A DNA stretch of 64,000 nt from Hippophae tibetana (lineage: Eukaryota; Streptophyta; Magnoliopsida; Rosales; Elaeagnaceae), in contig CM072811.1 in the NCBI GenBank assembly GCA_037013495.1, positions 26,600,159 through 26,664,158 on the forward strand, read 5' to 3'. Both the position numbers and the translations under genes were made by a program. Shown here one piece after another: positions 55,990 through 64,000 of this stretch (position 1 is the stretch's first letter; each line of letters opens with the position of its first letter). The notes beneath the pieces were generated by a model. The model made no database searches. It saw only the letters and a list, made by a program, of their open reading frames with translations, and was not told the DNA's origin.

Positions 55990-58570
55990 GTACACTTGAT
56001 TTTAGATTAATTTGGAAAGCTTATCGGCCAACTGATCATCTAAGTGAATCTTAAGCAACTCTACAATATTTTTGTCCAACTTTTATTTAATGAAAATATA
56101 TCTTTCTCAATGTGCTTTGTATTATCATGTTAAATTGGATTATGTACAATGTCACATGATGCTTTATTGTCACAAAATAGTTGTATAGGTTGTTCAGATA
56201 GATAACCTAATTCTTGTAAAATAAGTCTTAGCTATAATGCCTTACAAAGTACATTTGTCAAACCTCTAAATTCTGCTTCTACACTTAAGCAAGCTATAAT
56301 ATTTTGTTTCTTGCTTCTCCATGTTACAAGATTACCTCCTACAAAGGTAGAGTAACTAGAAGTAGATCATCTATCATTCTTATCACCAGCTCAATCGGCA
56401 TTAATATAAGCTTCTATACTTTGATAGTTTATGTTTTTAGTGAATAATACTCTTTTCGGGAGCAGACTTCAAATACCTTAAAATGTAAATAATTATATTC
56501 ATATGTTATTATCCAAGATTATGCATAAACTGGCTAATAATGCTCAAAGCATAAGCCAAATATGGTCTAGTATAATATAAGTACATCAATCTCCTTATAA
56601 GTCTTTGGTATCTTCATTTTTCAATTATTACCTAGTTGGACTCAACATACAATTTTAGACCTTCTTCTACTAGTGTATCAATTGGTTAACATGCTAACAT
56701 ATAAATCTCTCGTAATAGATCTAAGGTATATTTTATTTGAGATAAAACTATTCCTTTATTAGATTTGGATACTTCAATCCCAAGAAAATATTTCAAAAGA
56801 CCTAGATCTTTCATTTCAGACTCTTTGGATAATTAATTTTGTAAGGCCTTTCTATTTTTAGGGTCATTCCCTATAACCACCATGTCATCCATAGATATAA
56901 TGAGTGCAATGATCTTATCATGTTGTATCTTTAGAAAAAAAAAGTATAATCTAAGTTGCTCTGATGGTAGCCAAAGTCAATCATATATTTTATGAATCTT
57001 CTAAACCATGCTCAGAGAGATTGTTTCAACCTATACAATGATTTCTTTAGTTTTCATACCTTTTATATCATGCATCTTGATGGGACATCCATGTAGATTT
57101 ATTCAGATAATTCACCATGTAGAAAAGTATTCTTCACATCAAATTATTGTAATGGCCAATCCAAGTTTATAACTAAAGATAATAGGATAAGAACTTTGTT
57201 CATTTTAGCTACGAGTGAATTTTTTTCTATATAATCAATCTTATAGGTTTGACTATATCTCTTTGCTACCAATCTTGCCTTAAAACATTCAATTATGTCA
57301 TCAAAATTATGTTTTATGATGAAAATCCACTAACATCCAATTTGTTTCTTCCCTGATAGAGGATCAACTGGTTCCCATGTTTCATTTTTTTTAGAGATTT
57401 TATATATGTATTTATAGTTGATTTCCACATAGGATAATATAAGGATTCATGCACATTGTTAGAAATAGATACATCAAATAATTGTTGACAAATGACATGT
57501 TTGATTTTGAAAAATGATGGTTAGACACATAATGGCTTATGGGATACTTTACTTTACTAGAAAGTCTAGCTTCATATGTGAGTTTAGGAATATATCTTGT
57601 GTGACACTGTGGTATTTTTCTTCTATGTAGCTCAAAAACATCTTTAGTAAGCAATTGGTGTGATATGTTGATAGCATTTGGAGCCATATTATTCAGAGAT
57701 TTGGTTTTAGGCTGAGAAATGCTCACATTTTCAATTGGGTATTCATCACTTACTTCTTCAATTATACCATTATCATTGACATTTGATCATATTAAAGAAT
57801 CATAGCATTTCAGGATTCATTGGTAAATTCACTTTGATTCTCTATCAGCCAAAAATGTGGGACCATTAATAGGGTTAAAGCTAAACTAAACCTTTTGAAG
57901 TTCGTCTGTAGCATGGTATTCTTTCTACTACTATGTTAATACAAAGTTAATACAGAAATGGTTTCAAAATAAAGAGTTGAAATTCTTTATTTTTTTCCGA
58001 TATAAAATACTCAATGTCGATCAAAAAATGATTTGAAGCCGTCCATTATTTGATTGTAAAAAATTGGAAAAGAAAAATGGGTATTTCACCCCCTCTTTTT
58101 TTATCTTTTTTTATCTTTTTTTATCCAATGCATAATCGATAACCTATATATAAAGTAAGAAGATTTTGATCTAATGTTATACTACTTAAATCTAATTCAC
58201 TCATTTCTTGGTTCAATTTAGTATGTGAGTCATTAGTAGTGTAATCCAGTGTTATACCACTTATATCCACGTTGTCTACATTTTGGTTATCACTTTCATC
58301 ATAATCTAAAGTTTGAATTTCCTTTTGGTATTTCCCTTGAAATGTAGGCTTGGAGAAGTACATTGCATCTTCATGGAAGAAAACATCCTATGTGACAAAT
58401 AATTGATGTAATGGGGGATGGTAAAATTGATATCACTTTTGATTAGTAGTATACCATGTAAAAACACATTGCAATGCTTAAGGAGTTAACTTGATACATT
58501 GATGTTTGTATAGGTGTACAAACACTACACAATCAAAGACATGAGGGTTTAAATTTGAGATCATTGGGGA
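55990..58570 (-). pseudogene. Decayed Ty1/copia pol (integrase tail, RT, RNase H)
   Basis: From about 58570 downward the minus strand reads the integrase tail (HVFDCVVFVHLYKH, then MYFSKPTFQGKYQKEIQTLDYD at 58121-58363) and the acidic linker (57412-57780: VNDNGIIEEVSDEYPIENV, ISHYVSNHHFSKSN). RT follows at about 56450-57330 (SMDDMVV in place of YVDD, KYFLGIEVSKSNKGIVLSQ), then RNase H at 55990-56420. Stops are frequent. The gag, protease and most of integrase are missing. An insert of about 340 bp (57785-58125) splits the linker. Confidence 0.8.
57785..58125. other. Unexplained insert inside the copia linker
   Basis: The copia reading frame stops making sense here and resumes on both sides. 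The insert has a different texture from its surroundings, with a triplicated tttttttatc run at 58096-58122. Organelle DNA (a nuclear plastid insertion) is one possible source, but I cannot confirm a match. Confidence 0.35.
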
Positions 58571-58839
58571 AATAACTATGTCAGTAGGCTCGACTCTCTT
58601 GGTAAGCTCATCAAGTGACTCGTACAGCTCCCCACATGTGAATGTAGCCATGTCATTGGTAAGTAAAGCCTAACCAACGACTAGTACTTCAATCCATATA
58701 CTTATTTCGACCAATATTGCAGTCCCTTGGGTTTAGCATAAGAAAACTCAAGTTGGAAAAGGTAAAGGAAAGCCAATTTATCATATTAAAGGCTAGAGGT
58801 CATAGCCCATAATTTGCAAATTTAAACTGAAAGATAAGG

Positions 58840-61150
58840 CTAAATTGAGGGCTACTTATGACATTCTAGAGAGCATTCAAATCCAAATTCCCAGTCCAAC
58901 AACTTTTGATAGTGATATTCCTTCAAAAGTTGGACTACTTTTCATGAAAAACCATTTTTTTATGTTTCCTTCTCCTGGACTTTATCATGGATTTCTTGAG
59001 GCAAAACCAGATATGTCAAGGTCAACTACTTTCTAACGAGTTATGGTACTTTGTATCACCCTTCTTGGAAAATAGATCGATGTGATGATCAGGCTACCCA
59101 AGCTCAATGAGTCATACAATCTTAAACAAAATCATTCAGATCCATAGCATATATACGTCATCTAAATAGGATTAAAGTGTGAATTTCATGCTTCTAGACA
59201 ACGATAGGAATTGAAAGCAATTTTTTATGTTTTTGGTAGTAGGGAGTTACACGACGAAATTAATTTGATATCTTTAATCTGAGACAGTGTAAAACATATT
59301 TTAAAAAGGTCGTGTTTTCATGTGTCCTCTCTCAATAATGAGGCAAAACATAGGCTATCCAAGTTATAAAATTGTTTGCCTAAACCAGTGCCTTAGGATG
59401 ACATTTTATTGGAGACTAGACTGGTTATTTCCAAAATGATGTATTTAGAGTTGCACATGTAGTAGACCAGGGTAGTTCATAAGCCACACTCGATGTCAAA
59501 GAAAAAGAGTTTGAAGCACAAGCGGAGTGCTTCTAAGTTTGGCTCTAATTTTGAGTTGATACCTAAAGGTCGTGAACTTTTTAGGATTCTATTTTCTTTT
59601 CAAGTTATTAATCGACTAATCATGACTTATTTATGTTGTGTAGACATGGACATTGGATCAATATCTTTGGATGACCTGTTGAATAATTTTGTAACTACCC
59701 ATGCAACTCCTTCTAACGTCTCCAAATCCTAAAGGAGGAAATTCATACCCGAGAACAAGTATACAACGGGGATGAGCTCCCAAGATCCACCGATTATGCC
59801 TATATATATTGGGGTGACCCCCACTTTGAGCTTTGTTTTAGTTTCCTCCACTACTCCTCCCCCAACCTTTATAACGAAAGGAAATGTTATAAATTTTGCA
59901 AACTTTCTTGTCTTCAATGAGCCCGTAATAGGTAACCTAACTATCCAGGACAAGTTCATTAACTTGATGTTGGCAGGTCCGAATGAACCCATCTTGGTTG
60001 ACATATGTAAGGATTTTAATGATCTTACGCTGACCAACCAAAAAGCTCTCAAGATGAAATTACTAATGTAATTTATTTTTGAATTGTTATCGTTCATTGA
60101 TCGAACAAGACCTTATCATTTTTTCCAAAATTTTTTAAAAATGGTAAGTGATGATCCTCATACTATAAGCTTTGGGAAGTAGAGTGGATGAAAAATGAGC
60201 TAAAAAGGTAGAGGAGGGATCACTTGGCCACTATTTCCAAAGTTATGGCTCCACATGCTCAAAATGTCAAGCTATCACGCCAAGAAGAAGATTCCTTGAA
60301 GGCCAAGGAGGAGTCTGATGGATCACTCCATGAGCTTCGTAAGGAATTTAACAGGTTGAAGGTGGTGAAGAAGAAAGCTCACCATAAGGTAGAAGTAGTG
60401 AATGTGCAATCAATGAAGGTACTTTATACCAACTTTAACAAGGTCATTGAGTCTTTCAATGTAAAGGTCATGGTTAAGAGGAGGATTGATTATTACTATA
60501 AGATTCTTGACCTTCATTCATCCTAACCCGAATCTCTGGAGATAGTAATGAAGGCCAATGATTAAAAGGCCAAAGATGGTGATGAGAAGGATATTGACTT
60601 GTCGTACTTTTAGCTTGAAGAAAATTAGTAGTTCTGCAAACTAGTATTATCTTTTATTTTGTTTATGTAAATTTATTTGTCTTTCTACACTATTTTTTTA
60701 TGTAAAGAAAAATCAATGCCTCTTCTTTGGCAATTTAATGAATATATTTTCTCATTATTCCATGTATATTGAAATTGAAATTTCTTTATATACAAATGAT
60801 AAGGTTTTTCCAATTTTCAGAAAGTGTGGGACATGTAAGACCCATTATTGGCTATAAAAATGGGTGTATGTCCCACTTAGCAAATAGGTTTGAAAACGTT
60901 GTCTCTTCTTTTATTCATAGTTTGTCACACTTTTTTGCTCGTTTATTATGGTAACAGATCATTCATCTCGTGTTCAAACTCATTTTCTTTAAAGAGATAT
61001 CTCAAATCTTGAGAGTAGGGTTGAAAAAGTTGAGGATTGAGGTTAACAAGTATAAGACATCTATCAAACTCCTTAAGGATAAGGTTAACATTCTACGAGC
61101 TCGACTTGAAGAAAAGGAGTTTGTTTGTGATAAACAATCGACACATTGAC
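58840..61150 (+). pseudogene. Decayed transposon-associated ORFs with a coiled-coil region
   Basis: A series of plus-strand pieces in changing frames: 58845-59036 (MKNHFFMFPSPGLYHGFL), 59493-59732 (KSLKHKRSASKFGSNFEL, FRILFSFQVINRL), 59772-60071 (NQKALKMKLLM end), 60224-60526 and about 60990-61140. The last two are charged and heptad-like (SLHELRKEFNRLKVVKKKAHHKVE; LKKLRIEVNKYKTSIKLLKDKV), suggesting one long coiled coil. The layout resembles the large Gag-like or plant-mobile-domain proteins of some gypsy-type elements. No catalytic domain was found, and the family assignment is uncertain. Confidence 0.4.
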
Positions 61151-61641
61151 TAGACGTATCCAAGACGAGACCTATTGGACCAACACTCATTTGAGACATA
61201 AAGAGGTAGTGTTTTTGGAGGTGATGAGAATCACTCGAGGTCTTGAAAGGTAGCTTGAAAATCCTAACTACTGCTCTTTTGAGATTCAACAGTGATTGAC
61301 CCCATTTAACGAGATTCAAGTTAAGATGTTTTCATTTATTTGTGTTGAAGTGTTTAATAGGAATAGTCATTGAAAAGCCAAGCGTTTGAAGGGTGTTTCA
61401 TCACTGCTATTTTTTACTCTCAATAAATGTAAGTACAGGCTCATATAATAAAATGAAATTTGTTTATTTGCTTATATATACTTGCCTAAGACTTGTATGT
61501 TTACCTATCTCATATGTCATTTCATTTCCAATTAATATAACATACGAGCCCATTTATGTCGTTCTCTCATTTTTATTTTCTGCTTGTTTTTATCGTTCTT
61601 GAGCCAGTATTTATCTTGGTTTTAAATGGTTTGTCTCTTTT

Positions 61642-62072
61642 TAATCATAGGATCCTCTTCGACCTGGAGCTAGTACGATACCATTTTTCCAAGGCTCTTA
61701 AGATTTTGCCTGAATAATCTACCTAGTTCCTTACTAGGCAATCGAACTCTTTTATCATGGGTTCCCCTTCGATTTAGAGCTGAACGATGCCAACTTTTCA
61801 AGGCTTCTAGGGTTTTGCCTAAGCAATCTACCTAGTTCCTTACCTGGACAATCAAACATTTTTATCATAGGCTTCCCTTTAGCTTGGAACTAGTACGATG
61901 CTAGTTTTTTGAGGATTTCATTGTTTTTTCAAAACAATTTACATGGTTCTTTACCTAAGAATCAAACTCTTTGATTGTAGGCTTCTATTTTGCCTAAAGT
62001 TGGTACAATGCCAATTTATCAAGGCTTCCAGGGTTTTTCTTAAACGATCTCCATGGTTCCTTATTTTTGTAA
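61642..62072. repeat. Four tandem units of ~111 bp
   Basis: Each unit has, in order, atcatagg(c/a)(t)tcc, ctt(t)cg-cttggagctagtacgatgcca, ttttcaaggcttc, agggttttgcct, aacaatctacctagttcctta and gacaatcaaactctttt. Unit starts lie near 61642, 61752, 61863 and 61973. The units are moderately diverged and the fourth ends near 62072. Such arrays occur in untranslated parts of plant LTR retrotransposons. Confidence 0.8.
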
Positions 62073-62079
62073 GGACTAT

Positions 62080-63535
62080 GAGTGTTGGCTATTTTCATGG
62101 ACAAAATATTTATCTGTAAGTTTGTTTTTAGGTCAGTTATCAAATCTATCAAGAAAATCTGAACAAATGCTCGAGTTCCAGATAGTCGTACTTCAAGTAT
62201 AATTTGAGTTTATAACTACAACACCTAAGATTTCATTCATGCATTTAATAGCACATGTTTATAAATCTAAAATTATTTTTTGGAACTATTTATTTAAACT
62301 TGAGTCAATTTATGAAATTATTAATTAAATAATTTTTAGATTTGTCTTAATATTTTTAAGATGTGTTTTAAAAAATAATTTTTATGGGCTTTAAAAAATT
62401 AAATCCAAAATATATTAAATCCTAATACTACTAGGTTATTATTATTATCTATATATATAGACATATTAGGGTTGAATTAGGGTGTGCTAAAAAAAAATTC
62501 TACCGATTGCAAGAAAAAGCTACCGAAAAACATTCAAGAAAATATTGATATTATCGGCATCATTAGACTGGTGGCAGCTAAGGAATATTTATGAATAGTT
62601 GAAAATTTGACTCATCAAATATGGTATTTAGGAAGTAGATCATTCGACAAGTGTAAAACAAGGTATTAATATACATATTTAAGGAATTTGATTCTTACGC
62701 ATAAGACATACTTAAGAAATCAATTGATATTAGTTAGTAAGTTAAGTATTGAAAGACATGAGTGAGAAAGGTTAATTAATATATATACACAGTGAAGAAG
62801 ATAATTAATATATATATATATTGATTTGTATTAATTGGTTTAATTCTTTTTTATTATATTTTAGATATTTAGATTAAATAATTTTACGAGTGATCATAGT
62901 TATTTGATTTGATTATTAAACTTTAAAGAAACTATTCTTATTAAACTTTAAAGAAACTATTCTTATTAAACTTGGGCTTAATCTTTTTGATCTAGAATTT
63001 GCTAGTTGATTTAATTTAGGTGGCATATGTTTTGAATCATCTAGTTAGGATTATTCATTATTAAATCTGTTCTAGAACACACACGGGCACTTGTATTTTT
63101 TTGCTAACTATTTTTCAGTTAATTTGTAAACGATCTGATTTGCGGGAAGCTTATTGGAATGTTGGTCTGGGAACCGTTCACACTAATATTGGAAACTGTG
63201 AAAACAAAGTAGGGGTTTGTAAGTAAAATACATTGGGGCAGTATCCTAATGAGGGTAGCATAAGACCAAGTTTGTACTTGAACATTTGATTTTCATAGTG
63301 GAAAGTTAGGTGGTCCGATGGACCGATGGTTTTCCTCTTAGGTTATGGTTATGGCTTAGGTTGTTTCTACCTAAAAATATTGTGTGTTATTCTTTTATTT
63401 TCGTACTTATTTTTACACATGATTGCATGTTTAGACACTTTATTTAGGTTATTAAATTATAAATTGATAAAAATTAAGAATAACCTATTCATCCCCACCC
63501 CCTCTAGGTTAATCAGGTCCATATTTTATAAACTT
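62080..63535. other. Non-coding stretch; the last part is probably the 5' LTR of the copia at 63541
   Basis: It holds a 25-bp duplication (62913-62962, ttattaaactttaaagaaac then tattc, twice) and AT-rich DNA. The end (cccaccccctctaggttaatc, 63495 on) resembles the 3' end of copia LTRs that lie just before the primer-binding site. The LTR start could not be fixed. Confidence 0.4.
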
Positions 63536-63540
63536 TCTAT

Positions 63541-63552
63541 TGGTATCAGAGC
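63541..63552 (+). promoter_or_regulatory. Primer-binding site (tRNA-iMet) of the rightmost copia
   Basis: TGGTATCAGAGC, an exact match to the copia primer site, 54 bases before the gag ATG. Confidence 0.85.
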
Positions 63553-63605
63553 TGACACTAGACACACTTAGTGAGATTTATCCTTAGAGACATACACACT
63601 TACTT

Positions 63606-64000
63606 ATGGACCAAATGAAAGAAGGTGGGTCATCTGTTAGACCTCCACTCTTTGATGGGTTTAATTACCCTTACTGAAAGGCTCGCATGCAAGCCTTTCT
63701 CAGATAAGATGAAAAAGTCTGGGATGTTATTCTTGATGGTTGGGAACCACCTTCGGTAACGAAAGATGGTGCAACAATCATAAAGCCAAGAAGAGACTGG
63801 ACCACTGAATAACGCACCCTTAGTGGGGCAGACCAAAAAGGTCTAAGCTCAATATTTGTTGCAGTGTCAATGGATGAGTTCCGTTGCATCTCCAATTGTG
63901 AGACTGCTAAAGATGCATGGAATGAACTTGCTCTTGCTCATGAGGGAACCTCCCATGTAAAACAAACAAAATTGAGATTGCTAACATCTTAGTTTGATTC
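63606..64000 (+). pseudogene. Copia gag, 5' part, continues past the window end
   Basis: The ATG at 63606-63608 begins MDQMKEGGSSVRPPLFDG, followed by NYPY, a TGA where the family has tryptophan, KARMQAFLR, TAA, then DEKVWDVILDGWEPP and DWTTE, TAA (probably a former CAA), RTLSGADQKGLSSIF and CETAKDAWNELALAHEGT. Most of the stops look like G-to-A or C-to-T changes, as expected from decay of methylated DNA. This is the start of a typical Gag (DUF4219/UBN2). The rest lies outside. Confidence 0.85.

Noticed and set aside
59729..60097. 122-codon minus frame opposite the degenerate plus-strand ORFs
   Set aside because: Antisense shadow of 59772-60071, with no independent coding signal.
1..64000. 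CRISPR arrays, operons, riboswitches, tRNA or rRNA genes
   Set aside because: Eukaryotic plant DNA; the repeats seen have no CRISPR-like spacing, and no tRNA or rRNA gene was recognised by eye.

Overview
This window looks like AT-rich, transposon-dominated nuclear DNA of a flowering plant, most likely a eudicot. The evidence is split genes with GT/AG introns, plant-type protein families (PERK receptor kinase, F-box protein, CLE-like secreted peptide), many Ty1/copia elements primed by initiator-methionine tRNA, a Ty3/gypsy remnant and plant hAT transposons. The species cannot be named from the sequence alone.

Layout. 1-2990: decayed Ty3/gypsy pol (minus). 3.2-3.7 kb: a TGCCACA-rich, promoter-like stretch. 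6.1-7.1 kb: broken copia gag. 7.2-9.8 kb: AT-rich DNA with several old duplications. 10657-11133: a small single-exon gene for a secreted precursor with tandem CLE-like peptide repeats, carrying its own TATA box and poly(A) signal. 11.6-11.9 kb: degenerate tandem repeat. 12.96-20.92 kb: a decayed copia on the minus strand, split by a 4.6-kb hAT transposon (14443-19085). 23275-28300: an intact young copia (two 310-bp LTRs, one 1443-aa Gag-Pol frame, TSD cataa) that landed in an older coding-like stretch. 28.3-29.5 kb: possible exons of an unidentified minus-strand gene. 29.8-31.6 kb: two adjacent copies of a ~0.85-kb element filled with degenerate TTTAGGG-like repeats. 32487-33599: F-box gene (minus) with a 5'-UTR intron. 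38951-47786: eight-exon PERK-type receptor kinase gene whose intron 5 carries a gag-only LTR element and a small antisense gene-like fragment. 49.26-55.35 kb: a gag-protease-only copia split by a second, inverted copy of the same hAT family (50369-54292). 55.99-58.57 kb: another decayed copia (minus) with an unexplained insert. 58.8-61.3 kb: decayed, transposon-associated coiled-coil ORFs, followed by a four-unit 111-bp tandem repeat. 63.54-64.0 kb: the 5' end of one more copia, running off the window.

Functional host genes are few: the CLE-like peptide gene, the F-box gene and the PERK kinase, plus one or two doubtful small genes. The peptide precursor and the PERK both belong to extracellular signalling families, but nothing here shows that they act together. 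The most novel item is the multi-repeat CLE-like precursor, in which one further peptide copy lies just out of frame. The rest is best read as a layered record of transposon nesting.
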